Of a DNA stretch of 64,000 nucleotides, positions 35,129 to 46,364 are shown in pieces. The position numbers and the translations under genes are program-made. This stretch comes from Eremomyces bilateralis CBS 781.70 (Eukaryota; Ascomycota; Dothideomycetes; Eremomycetales; Eremomycetaceae). The notes beneath the pieces are model-generated. The model was not told where the DNA came from, made no database searches, and saw only the letters and a list, made by a program, of their open reading frames with translations. The first letter of the stretch is position 1; each line of letters starts with the position of its first letter. The stretch covers positions 738,923 to 802,922 of the forward strand of contig NW_022985073.1 of the NCBI RefSeq assembly GCF_010015585.1, written 5' to 3'.

Positions 35129-36802
35129 TCCTAACTCGGGTATTTCAACCGAGAGTGCATTTTAGGCAAATCGATCGCCGCAATCTGTTCCAAAAAGAGT
35201 CACTAGGTGCATTCGCGCGCTGCATCATTTCATGCGTTGGGAGTCTCGACTGCACGTTTTGTAAGCAGCTGTTGTTCATCACAAGACTCGGGACTCGTGG
35301 AAAACAAAGTCACCGATCATGATCTGTCAACAAGAATACTTTCCCGACCAGGAATGGCTTACAAAGTTGCAATCGCATCTTATGCAGGGAAACCAAAGCA
35401 ATCTAGTTCATTGAGATTCGTGCCTTTCGGCTTCTGCAGGTCCAGGCTGTCAATTGGCAATTTGGCATTGGTGCCACATGTTGGGTCCCAGTTGAGCCTA
35501 TTGGCCTTGCATTGTTGAAGTTTCCGAACAGCCTGGTTGCTGGAAGCTTTATGCCCTATTTCCATAGCGGTCTTCACATGCCCTGGTGCAAGATGATAAG
35601 CGAGTTAGCGTTAGGGCTATTTCCCACAGCGAAAGAGTTCTATGCTCCGTTGAGGCGGAGATCAACGCCTGCCTCCAGGCTACAGGATTAGAACCATTTT
35701 ACGAAAATTGGAAAGCGAATGGGGTTGTGATATCCTGGAGTCTGTTAAATATGTCTTTCCGGCTTCAACCTTTCTAGTCCTCAAGCTACCGATAATAATA
35801 CCGTTGACCTTATAGAGTCAGAGAATTCTTCTGGCTCGAGTCGAACTGCTACCGTGCCGTCTCTCTTAATAGTTAAGAGTCCGCCCCCCCCCCCCCCCCC
35901 GCAATTCTAGCTTCGGCCCCCCACAAGTCAGCAACAAGCTAACAACATGTGAATTGCGAAGAGAGGCGTATGCGGATGATCGTCAGGGCGAATATTGGCG
36001 AACGTTGAGCTAATGTACTCCGACTACCACTAGCTTTTCTCGACCATGGAGCCGAGTACGGAAGTAGTAGATTTCCGGATATCTCTCGAACTGTCAACTG
36101 TCAAACGCCCACGACCTCGACTCTTCAATTCTTTATGTGATAAAATACCGCCGTTCAAAGACAAAAATTGGAGCCGTTTTGTGCAACTCGATAGGAATTG
36201 CAATGGACGACAGTCCCCTTTCCCAAATTTATTTATTGGAGCCCCACCGTACTCTATTCAAGATGCGCGACGGTCGAGCGTTGAGAAGTCAGGGCTGGAA
36301 GCTGCAACACCAGATCCCGAATACAAGCATCTAACGATCCACACTCCCCAGACTTCATCCAGCCCTGAGCGACAGAACCCCGTGTACAATTCCATGGGAA
36401 ATCATGGATAAGGAGAATAGGCAATGCCCGATGAGATCATACTAAGTGAAGTTAAAATTACTTCCGACGAAACTGCCGGATCCAAAACGCTCAGATATGG
36501 TTTTATTTCTACAAACAAAATCCCCCCTGTCGATACTAAGGGTGAAACGAGCCTGGCGTGCCTAGTAACCAAAGGTCGCGCTCTAGCATTACTTCATATT
36601 CGGTATATATCACCGAGCATCATTTTGTAGGGGTTAATCCATGTGAAAATACGCTACTACTACATATCCGGGAGTGAGTTCGGATGCAATTATCTCGAGG
36701 CTCGATCTTGTCTCCATATAAGTCTATCGAAATGCCCGTCCGCTTCACTGTTCGGTTGATGTTATCCAGTTCAACTGCTGGCTATCTTGACTTTCGTTAA
36801 CA
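35129..36802. other. Intergenic with a 17-base poly-C run
   Basis: About 1.7 kb. A run of 17 C lies at 35884-35900, next to an inverted repeat CTCTTAA/TTAAGAG (about 35863-35879). The flank has tRNA-like words but no cloverleaf. A frame at 36046-36411 has no domain. The last 80 bp is the leader of the FAD oxidoreductase. Confidence 0.5.
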
Positions 36803-38595
36803 ATGGCTCTTTCCAAGGCCTCTTTGGCGCTCGTTCTGGCTTTGTTTTCGGCCAAATCTTTGCAAGCTCCGACGCAGTCAACGGTGAACGCATGCAATGC
36901 CATCAGCAAAGCTATCCCAGGCAAGCTCTTCAGTCCCGGGTCATCAGGATACAAGGAGGAGAACGAAGATTACTGGAACGCCGGACTTTCAGACCTGAAG
37001 CCGGCCTGTATCCTGAAGCCGACCACTCCCCAGGAAGTTGGTAAAGCTTTCCAGGTTCTCGGGGAATTTACGGATGTGAACTTTAGTGTCAAGAGTGGTG
37101 GACACGACCCGAATCCTGGACATTCTAGTAGCCAAGATGGCGTTCTGATTGCACTGAGCAAGATCAAGGGAACGACGTATGATAAAGCTACTAACCTAGC
37201 TCAAGTCAAGCCTGGAGGGCAGTGGGCGGATGTCGTTGGCCCATTGGAAAAGTTCGGCGTTACTGCGGTCGGGGGCCGTCTAGGTAAGAATGCTTCCGTA
37301 TTGTACATGCCTTGTCTGACTCCATTCCAGATGTTGTGGGAATTGGTGGGTATTTGGCTGGAGGAGGACTTTCCTTCTTGTCGGCGCAATACGGAATGGC
37401 TGCAGATGTATGTATGGCTCGAGCCAACCGAAAAAGCTTGCTAAGAATTCTAGTCTATCGTCGGATGGGAGCTGGTCACAGCGAATGGCTCAGTTATCAA
37501 CGTTGATGCGAAGACCCAGCCAGACCTTGCTGTGGCGTTGCGTGGTGGTGGCAATCAATATGGTAATTCCCAGACACCGCCCAAGTGATGATCCTTCTCT
37601 AACAGGAGCTAGGTGTTACCACCAAGTTTTCCATTGAGGCCCATCCCATCGGAAAGGTCAGTAATAGCACAATAATCAGGAAAGAATAATGGTACTAACG
37701 AAGATAAGGTCTGGGGAGGTATACGGATATATGCTGGCTGGGCCGAGCAGGAAGTCTTCGCAGCCCTGCATGATTTCATCGGCAATAACAACAAGGATCC
37801 GAAGGCCGCAGTCATTGTCAACTCTAACAAACTCGTTAGTGGAGTTGCAATCTATATGATATTCTTCTTCTATGACGCCCCCGAGGCTCCAAAGGGTGCC
37901 TTTGGAAAGTTCGAAGATATCAGCGACCTCTTGGATATGACTGGGACATATACATACCCCGAACTCGTGAGTGGCACTGGTGCCAATTCAGAAGATATCG
38001 CTGACCAACGCAGCTCACGAAAAACTCGATGGGAGCAGATAGCCTCTCGAACAGAGCGTCTTTCCGCGTAAGAAACATCCATCGAGAGGAAAGAAGAAGC
38101 TGACCAGTGTCCCAGAGCATCACTCTCCCTCGCATCCCTTCCAGACCTCAGTTCTACCGAGAAATTGAGGCCCAATGGGAGACCATCTTCAAGGACTATG
38201 CTCAATCTCACCCTGGCTCGATCGTAGTTATCGCATTCCAGCCATTCCCGGCCATCCTGGCCAAGAACAGCGCCTCCCGTGGCAGTAACTCGATGGGCTT
38301 AACAGCAAATGACAAAGATCGCTTCGTCCTTGAGATCACGGGACAATGGTCATCCGCCGATGACGATAATACCATCTGGGATCTGTCAAAGCAGCTCACC
38401 GACTGGATCGAGGAACAGATCCCGCAAGTAACAACTCCTGAGAGTGAACAGTACTTGCCGCTGTTCATGAATGACGCGGCCTTCAGCCAGGATGTCTTTG
38501 GATCATATAAGGACGTCGAAAAGTTCAGGGCCCTGCAGAAGGAAATGGATCCTACTGGCTTCTTTTCCAAACGCGCAGGCGGGTTCAACGTTTAG
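36803..38595 (+). CDS. Secreted FAD-linked oxidoreductase (BBE/AA7-like)
   Basis: Seven exons (36803-37283, 37331-37407, 37454-37562, 37613-37656, 37709-37966, 38014-38067, 38116-38595) give 500 aa with every join in frame. A signal peptide is visible (MALSKASLALVLALFSAKSLQA). The PCMH-type FAD domain has DVNFSVKSGGH, where H101 is the expected 8-alpha-histidyl FAD link, and GIGGYLAGGGLSFLSAQYG. In bicovalent BBE/AA7 enzymes a Cys precedes this Gly-rich stretch; here the sequence is GGRLGDVVGIGG with no Cys, so a single covalent link is likely. The C-terminus (DPTGFFSKRAGGFNV) is where the BBE tail would be. The substrate could be a carbohydrate or an alcohol/alkaloid-like metabolite. Confidence 0.9.
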
Positions 38596-38935
38596 TTGCA
38601 ACCGAAGGCTGTTCTCAGACCTGGCCCAAACCAAGGCTTCTAGGGACTCGAGGCGATAGCGGACATTCCATAATATAATTCGTCGCCGGGGACTGACTGT
38701 TTATATTATTCTCGCCATTAACTCCCATAGAGAAGTTTACATGTAGCACACTATCGATGTCAGCATATAATCTTTGTTAAATTTGATCGATCTTGTTATG
38801 ATAGTACAATTTATGTCCCGGAAAACCCTAGAGCACCAGAATTTGACCAACCCCTGACAAGACGAAGCCCAATGGATCCTATAGACAGGGCTCAAAAGCG
38901 TCATATCCAGCCTAGGATGGGAGGGTGAGGTTGTC
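38596..38935. other. Convergent intergenic gap
   Basis: 340 bp between the stop codons of two convergent genes; it should hold both 3' ends. AT-rich, with no other feature seen. Confidence 0.5.
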
Positions 38936-40845
38936 TCATAGCTTGGAGCTAGTTGAGTCGGCACCAAAGACAACCAGTTTATCCAACACTGATATGCTCC
39001 TCCAGTTTTCCGTTTCAATCGAGGCTTTTGGTTGCTTTTCGCCGATCCACCTCTTTGAAACCTCGACCATGACAGGATGGTTGTCCCTTTGCGCGTCTCC
39101 GACAAGGCAAACTGTTGACACAATCCAAGAGAGGGAGTTAAGCAGTTCTCTTCCGCGGAATCGCAGCTCCTCGGTCTGTAGTCCAATCCACACCTCTTCC
39201 AGCCTCTTGAACTCTTGCATCACGAGCTCAGCAGCGCTCCCCCATTCTTCGGTCCAGGTGTTCGTATTCCGGGCAACCCATCCTCCTAATGCTTTTAGAA
39301 TAGGGACCCCTCCTTTCCCCTTCATCACACGAGCCACATCGGTGCCCATAATATCCGTCGTACCTTCCCAGATGCTATTCACGCTGGCATCTCGATAGAT
39401 TCTCGAAACGTTGAACTCCTGTTCATCCTCCAGGTAGCCAACGCCACCGAGGGCCTCCATGCACTCCTGCAACGCGCCAATTGACAATTTGGAGCACTGC
39501 CCTTTCATCACCGGCAACAGCAAACGTAGCAGAGCCGTCGCCTCTTTAACATCCTGAACCGGGGCTGTCTGCATCGCTTCTCCGCTCTTCTCATATGCCC
39601 CCGGGTTCTCCACGATGCCCATCAAGGCCACGACAAAGTACCCCAAGTGCATCATTGCAGAATACGACACGGTGATTCTCGCCAAGGTGCGCAGATGTGA
39701 CGGCACATCAGTCAGCAGTACTCCACCATCCACCTTCCTCACACGTGCATACGCCCGCGCGATCGCAAGTCCACGACCCCAGTATGACAACGCCGTGATC
39801 CCTGTATACAACCGCGTGATGTTCAGCACCGACGCAATCTCCCGCACCCCATGGCCATCCTGCCCGACCATCCACGCTCGCGTATCGTTCAGCACCAGCT
39901 CGGCAGTTGGGACGGCCCGGGTGCCGAGCTTTGGCTTGAGGCGCTGGATGGCGATGCCGTTGAGTTCGGACGGGAGCGGGTTCGATGGTGAGGTGCTAGC
40001 GCGGCGCATCGGGGCGTAGAAGGCGGAGATGCCGGCGGGGGTCTTGGCGAGGAGGACGGCCATTTGGGAGTCGGTGGCACTGCTGAACCATTTGAAGCCG
40101 GAGACGGTGTAGGGTCCGAGAGGAGAGCCATGCGCATCGGTGAATGAGGAGCTCGCTGGCTGTGGCGCGTAGGTTGCGACTGTCTCGGTGCCTCGGACAT
40201 CGCTTCCGCCGGACCGTTCCGTCATCCATTGTCCACTTGTCCATCCATTTTCTGGGTCGCGGCTCGTAAGGTGCTGGTAGGCCGCGCGGAATACCTGCTC
40301 TTGCTCTAGTGATAATCCGCCTTTGGCAAGGTGGTTGCTCAGGAGTCTTGCAGCTCCATCGGCCATTGCTGTGGGACATGTGACGCATGCGTTGCTCCCG
40401 GTCCATAGATGATACTTCACGAACTGATACATCCGGCTATGGTGTCCTTGCGCCTCTTCGTATGCGATTGCGAGGATTCCATGCTTTATGCCGATTTTCT
40501 GGAGCTCTTGCCATCCTCGACTGGTATCTAGGGTGGTTCGTGGAACGCCGAAGAGACTATGAGTCGATACGGTTGGTGGGTTCCGCTCCGCATCTGCGAC
40601 TAGCGAGAAGACATCGGGTGAGACGACGTAGGCGCCAAACGCGGATAAGTCGGGTTCGATGGCAGTTTGTATTGGTTTTGGGATGTATACTTGCAAAACC
40701 GTTAGTAGCGCATCCAGTAGGACAAGAGACAACACTTACAGTTGTAAATTCTGTTCAAGAAGAAGTCCTCCGTCAACTGATTCCCCAACTTCGGTGCTGT
40801 CTGGAAGAAGCCTTCCGTTCCGCTAGATGGTCGTGGAACCGCCAT
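38936..40845 (-). CDS. AidB-like acyl-CoA dehydrogenase
   Basis: Two exons (40845-40740 and 40689-38936) give 619 aa, typical of the AidB subfamily, which is larger than ordinary acyl-CoA dehydrogenases. The start MAVPRPSSGTEGFFQTAPKL and LGNQLTEDFFLNRIY match the AidB N-terminal segment. WTSGQWMTERSGGSDVRGTE is the FAD-binding signature, and GYLEDEQEFNVSRIYRDA…IWEGTTDIMGTDVAR is the conserved C-terminal signature. An upstream in-frame ATG at 41004 would add 53 residues not expected in the family. The likely role is flavin-dependent acyl-CoA oxidation or alkyl-damage defence; the substrate is unknown. Confidence 0.92.
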
Positions 40846-41422
40846 GTCTCTCCGTCGGAACGCATGTTCGTATCGTTCTAGCAAACGAGGGGGTTGCAAG
40901 GGATAGATATAGCAGTCCACATGGCGGGCAGACATCTGAAGATCAGCAGAGCTCTGGAACGCGCTTAAAGATGGGGTAAGATGACGCCTGAGGTCTACGC
41001 CCATTGGCTAGAATATCTCGCCAGTAGCACAACAGTCATATGACGGGAGAACGAGCACAACAGGAAGGTAACTAAGTTAATTTTAGAGTTAAAAAAACAA
41101 TAGTAATCATCGTGGAGAATGCAACAAGGACTGCTGAAGGTCTATCTATAAGTTGACGGCGGCGTGTAGTCTGTCAAATCCCCACCATAATTGGCCCGCT
41201 GTCATCCCTCTGTTCTCTCAAAGGTCCAAAGAAATATGAGGGAAGGGCGTGTCTTCTTTCAGATTTGCCATCTCGTTCAGTATCCATAATGCCACTATCA
41301 TGTACTTCCTCGAGGGTACATCCGAATCCATCCCCGAACGCCAAAAACCTGTTCTCGTAAAACACATCATAACACATTTTCGACGCCGAGAGCGTCTATC
41401 TAGTGTTCATCGGGTCGTTCAG
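40846..41422. other. Intergenic: acyl-CoA dehydrogenase promoter
   Basis: About 580 bp with no gene. An A-rich/AT tract near 41075-41110 lies upstream of the dehydrogenase start. Confidence 0.45.
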
Positions 41423-41692
41423 TCAATTACAGTCCATTGGGTCAACACCTCTTTCTCCACCCATCACAACCGTACTGGGCTGCTTCGATCGCCCCCCGAA
41501 AGGGGTACGTCCTTGTGATGACTTGTTTGCTGCTTGCTCGCAGGTGGGGCAGTTCGTCTGCGCAAACCGCCGCATCGTGTCCATTGGATTGCATGGCATC
41601 CCGGCGTTTGCGACTGCAAGAGGACAGAAAAGCGGCTTGATGTCGTCGGTAGCATGGCCGCAGAGGTAGGCCAATTCCCGTTGTTGGCACAT
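41423..41692 (-). CDS. Small Cys-rich protein of the fungal CGH type (hypothetical)
   Basis: 89-aa frame starting MCQQRELAYLCGHATDD. It has spaced C/H residues: C2, C11-G-H13, C23, C34, C48 and C51 (NCPTCEQ). This resembles the many unnamed fungal proteins that begin with a CGH motif followed by a Cys and end the zinc-binding part with C-x2-C. The last third (SSQGRTPFGGRSKQPS) is basic and disordered. No introns are needed. It may bind zinc; the function is unknown. It could still be a chance frame. Confidence 0.45.
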   Translation of the reverse strand: MCQQRELAYLCGHATDDIKPLFCPLAVANAGMPCNPMDTMRRFAQTNCPTCEQAANKSSQGRTPFGGRSKQPSTVVMGGERGVDPMDCN

Positions 41693-42784
41693 GATGAGGT
41701 TCGGACGTTCGATGGGGGTACGCTAGGAGCTGCTGATCCGGTAGCTTCCTCGACAGGGATTCGAAATAGGAAGATGCTGTGGGAGTCAATTTGAGTCAAT
41801 ACCGAGTTCGTCAGGAGGAAAGGGGTTAGATAAATGAATGAGAGTGGCTTCGGTTCGGGCTGATTTGTGATAATGGTGACACATCAAGAATATTTGCGAC
41901 GAGGGAAGACACCTAGCAGATGATCCATATGATGAGTGAGCATCCCGTGCAATCCCATGCTCAGTAGTATGATCCATAGAATAGGTGATGAGGGGAGAAG
42001 AGAGGAGGTGCTCAACCTACCTTGGTTTCTCTGGTATATATCGAAATCGTGGTGAGACAAATGCTTCAACCCGAGATGGTTCGATGCAGGAAAAGCACGA
42101 GAGCCACGGGCGCTTGCATGTCCTTTGTGGTATTGTACTGCGTAATATCGACAGCCGACGACCAGTATACCGTCCTGGGTGTTGTTGGTGAAGAGTAGCA
42201 GCTTGATTTCAGGGCGTCTAAACGTCTCAGCCTGGTTTGTTCCATCGATTGCCCTTTCCCGTTCGAAGACAGCCAACACCTTCTAGCAAACACGGAAGGA
42301 AAGCAGCGAATCAGAAGAGATCAAGTCTGGAAGGAGACTTTCTGTTCTTTTCGATACAGCTGATGTATGGGAATGTGTAAGCGGATCGTTCTCCTACATG
42401 TATGATGTGACTATATGAGGTATCAGCACCCAACAATGTCTACAACGTTGTATAATAGGAAATTTGTTTTGCGATTTGGTAAACACTGAAGCTATTGTTT
42501 CTTGACAACTGTGTCAACATCGTAACACGACCTCCATGACAGGAATGTCGATAAACAAACGTCAAATGGGATTTGGGACGACAGTGGAATTCAACTATTC
42601 AAGGATTCGGGGTCACGTGCGCCCCCTGGCCAATTCAACGACTTCGAAGTCTATTGTCAGCGCTCTGTTCGAAGCTGATCGTCTTTTCATTAAGTATCGC
42701 TACCACTATTCTTGCGCGCCCCTAGGTTTAGGTCCTGCCACGGTATATTAATTTATAATCTTGCTAGGCACTAGCAGGCTTTAG
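41693..42784. other. Intergenic, nothing supported
   Basis: About 1.1 kb with short frames on both strands only. The 5' exon of the next gene should lie in the last few hundred bases but could not be fixed. Confidence 0.4.
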
Positions 42785-44115
42785 ATATTAAAAGCCCGCC
42801 GGAAAGTGTTGTTGACCAACCTGCCGGACGATGTTCTGATCTGTATCTTTGAGTATGTCGACTCTGCCTCAACCCATCCAGGCTAATATCATTTTAGGGA
42901 CAGATCTCTATCAACTGAATATTTGCCGGCCATTCGTCTTGTGAACAGCCGTTTCGTGAATATACATTCACTCAATAAGCGCATTTTCAAGAAGTGTAAA
43001 CTTGTTGCGGACGTTATGAACCTTGGTCGGCGCAAAGGTCTCTTAAGAACCGTGATTTCGAATATTTTGGCCGTTATGTGCGAGAAATCACGTTTGAGTT
43101 GCCTTGGCGAACTTCGCCTAATATTGAGTTCGAGACGTTTAAATCACTCGAGTACGAACTGCTCAAGAGCCGGATCTACAATAAGGCTGTTGTTGTACCA
43201 GAGGTCAACGAAATCAGAGAACGTTTCGACCAATATCGAGTATTTGCAGAGGAGAACCAACAGATTGCCCAGGACGGTAGTATACCCGCAGCGTGGACTG
43301 AAATGCTGAAGCATTGCCCCAACGTGGGCACAATCGAGATCGACAGCATCTGGATGGAACCATTTGCATGGGATAATTTCCCGGAAATACGTCAAGATCA
43401 TCTCAAGTGTGCTATTGTACCCTTGATTTTCACTGCCATTGGTGCCGGTATTCGACCAACATCGCTATCTGTCAATGGTCCCCTGAATTCGACTAGCCTC
43501 GAAGTCTCACACATTCCAAACTGGGAGCTTCTGGATCTAAGTCGCGTCGAGAAGCTTGCACTCGAGTACGACGACGTGGATGAAGATGGCCATGATAACA
43601 GTCCCGAATTAGCAACTGCTGACCTGGTCACCCACATTCTAGCGAAAGACCTAGACAGCTTGAAAAGTTTGAAGCTTGATTGTATCTACGAGGTTCCCAC
43701 CTCCGACGCTGCTCCGCTTCCCAAACTCAAACACCTCAGCCTCGTATATGCAGCGCACTTGGATCCCAAACATGTTCGCAGCTGGTTTCTCAGTATGGAA
43801 GGGTTGGAATGCATTGACTTCAGCGGTGTCAGTTTCTGGAATTCCCCGGGTAGCGATTGGGGATACGTATTCGAGGCCATTCGCGATCACCCTAGTGCTA
43901 TCACATTGGACTTTGAGAATATCATTTCATATGGTTGGGGGGAGTTCTTGGCGCACACCCGTGTACTTCCCGGGCGGGAACTCGAGGATCTCCCAAGAGA
44001 AATTAATGGAAGCGATATCAACGAGGAAGGGGAAGGTGACGAAGTTGATGTAGAACAGATGCTTTCGGAACTAGATGTGGATTTTGAGGAGTTTGTCGCT
44101 GGACGCCTAGCATGA
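42785..44115 (+). CDS. F-box-like protein, 5' end unresolved and reading frame interrupted
   Basis: The frame opens at 42785 (after a TAG) with LLTNLPDDVLICIFE, a clear F-box start, then a good 45-bp intron (42853-42897, GTATGT…GCTAAT…TTTTAG) and continues YLPAIRLVNSRFVNIHSLNKRIFKKC. The rest, YFGRYVREITFELPWRT onward, is in another frame and runs as a 345-aa open frame from 43078 with leucine-rich, F-box-protein-like repeats and an acidic C-terminus. The shift lies at about 43000-43055. It may be a one-base frameshift (pseudogene or sequence error) or a non-standard intron (donor GTGTAA about 42997, acceptor AAAG about 43043). No ATG is in frame upstream, so a first exon is missing. The role would be SCF ubiquitin-ligase substrate choice. 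Confidence 0.6.
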
Positions 44116-44819
44116 ACTCAAGTAAGGCGCTGCAGTGGTTCTTCGATTAATGTTCCTAATCTTGTCTACGATCTCTAGCACATTTACGCCGGATACACGC
44201 AAGTTATTAAATTGTTGAGTAATTGTTTGTTTTTCCATCATGTTCCGCTGGATATCAAGGAGGAAACACCGCTTGCGCATTACGATTCAGTTTCTCAATG
44301 AAGATGTAGCTTATGAGCTTTCTAGCTGTCGTCTAGTAGAAAGTTTAATAGAGGAGCCTTAGACCGTCATTGTGCTATTCAGCCGAGTAATGAACTTCCT
44401 TTTCAGTGGAGTTAAAGTTCTCGAAGTTTCCTTAAAATAAAAGTAGTTATTCCACAAGCGAGCAGTGCATACATACAAGACACGGAGTCTTCGGCAGAAC
44501 TCCCTCTTACTTCAGTACAATGTTCCCCTCCACAGTCCACAATTTGACTAGCTCAACCCATTTATCCACCAATCAATTGCTTCGTTCGGCCCTGTATCAC
44601 GATGCGGGTGGGAAAAGCTCTAAGAGAAAGGGACATCGGTCGTTTTAAATGGGTGCGATTAGCCAACTTCCTTGGTGAAAAGTCCAATGAAATATTGCCA
44701 AGCCCGATTTTATGTATTTGGAGTAGATTCTAAGTCGTGATTCGCAACATTGGGCATATTTTGGTCTATTCGCTCCCTTGGACCATTGTATATCAAGCTC
44801 CTAAGATACCGCTCACAAA
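44116..44819. other. Intergenic: sugar-acid dehydratase promoter
   Basis: About 700 bp, AT-rich, with no coding frame. No specific site was recognised. Confidence 0.45.
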
Positions 44820-46364
44820 ATGGTCACCATCACGAGGTTTGAAACGAGAGATGTCAGGTTTCCGGTTCGTAGTTGCGCTTTTGCATATATCAGGGGTTCG
44901 TCCACTGGCTGACCCAAATCAGACATCTCTCGACAAGACCGGTTCCGATGCCATGAACACAGCTGGGGACTACAGTGCCGCATACTGCCTACTATACACT
45001 GACAGCGAACATGTTGGCCACGGGATGGTAATGCCAACCGCTCCATACGGCAACGTCTCGCAATGCTGTTAACACCACTAGACATTCACAATTGGCAGAG
45101 GCAACGACATCGTCGCGGCATGCATCCCATATATCGCGAAACATCTTGTCAGCAAGCCGCTTTCTTCCTTCACATCCAACATGGGCGCCACCTGGCGTAC
45201 CCTCACCTCCGACTCGCAAATCCGATGGATTGGGCCGGAGAAGGGTGTCTCCCACCTGGCACTTGGTGCCGTCGTGAATGCGCTCTGGGATCTCTGGGCT
45301 CGGGTCGAGGGCAAGCCGATCTGGCAGCTCGTGGCGGACATGGCGCCCGAGGAAGTGGTGCGATGTATCGACTTTCGGTACGTGGAAGATGCGATCACGC
45401 CGCAGGAGGCGGTGGAGTTTTTGAGGAAAGCGGAAGTTGGGAAGGCGGAGCGGCTGGAGAAGGTGAGGCAAAATCGCGCCGTTCGGTGCTATACGACAAG
45501 CGCGGGCTGGCTAGGCTATAGTAAAGAGAAAATGAGAGAGTTGCTCCTACAATCGAAAAACGAAGGATTCCAGCACTTTAAGTTGAAAGTTGGAGCGTCG
45601 GTCGAGGAGGACATAGAGAGGTTAAAGATTGCAAGGGAGATCATCGGGGATGACGCGGTATTGATGGTGGACGCAAATCAAGTAACCCCCCTTCGCGCCT
45701 CGTCTAGAATTCTGTCTAATTTGGCTCCTAGATCTGGTCTGTCCCGCAAGCAATCGAGCATATGACCCAGCTTGTCCCTTTCAAGCCTTGGTTCATCGAA
45801 GAACCGACCTCCCCAGACGACATTCTCGGCCACGCCGCCGTCCTGCGGGCTTTGAGTGGTTATGGGATCGGAGTCGCTACCGGCGAAATGGCGCAGAACC
45901 GCGTGATCTTCAAACAGCTCCTACAAGCTCGAGCCATCACGGTCGCACAACCAGACGCATGCCGTCTAGGTGGCCTGAACGAGGTCCTTTGCGTCTTCCT
46001 CCTGGCGGCGAAGTTCGGCGTTCAATGCGTGCCGCACAGTGGCGGTGTTGGGCTGCCCGAGTATACGCAGCATATGAGCATCATTGATTACGTGCTTTTC
46101 GGTGCGGTGGGTCAACAGACGCCGAATGGAGATGGGCCACGGGTGCCGGAGGAGAGGCTGTTGGAGTACGTCGAGCATTTACATGAACATTACGAAGAGC
46201 CGGCGGAAGTGGAGGATGGATATGTGGTTACACCAACGCGGCCGGGGTATAGCGTGAACATGAAGGAAGAAAGTGCGAAGAAGTATGAATTCCCAGGGAA
46301 GGATGGTGTGAGCTGGTGGAGGTCAGATGAGGCGAAACAGATTCTTGACTCTGAATGGGTTTGA
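44820..46364 (+). CDS. Enolase-superfamily sugar-acid dehydratase (L-fuconate/L-galactonate dehydratase type)
   Basis: Four exons (44820-44864, 44923-45027, 45082-45681, 45732-46364) give 460 aa. The start VTITRFETRDVRFP-TSLDKTGSDAMN is the family's substrate-loop hallmark, with SAAYCLLYTDS and TFTIGRGNDIV following. Barrel motifs: KLKVG (Lys acid/base), LMVDANQ, WFIEEPTSPDD and GVATGEMAQNR giving the Mg2+ ligands D, E, E, then VPHSGGVGL with the catalytic His. The family includes fuconate dehydratase and fungal L-galactonate dehydratase (GaaB); these cannot be told apart by eye. It removes water from a six-carbon aldonate in the cytosol to give a 2-keto-3-deoxy acid. Confidence 0.93.

Noticed and set aside
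35815-35905. tRNA-like words (TTCGA box, TTAAGAG loop) beside the poly-C run
   Set aside because: The arms do not pair into a cloverleaf and a C17 run occupies the place of the D-arm. At best a relic.
36046-36411. A 121-codon plus-strand frame before the FAD oxidoreductase
   Set aside because: Composition is random-like with no domain and no splice-compatible continuation.
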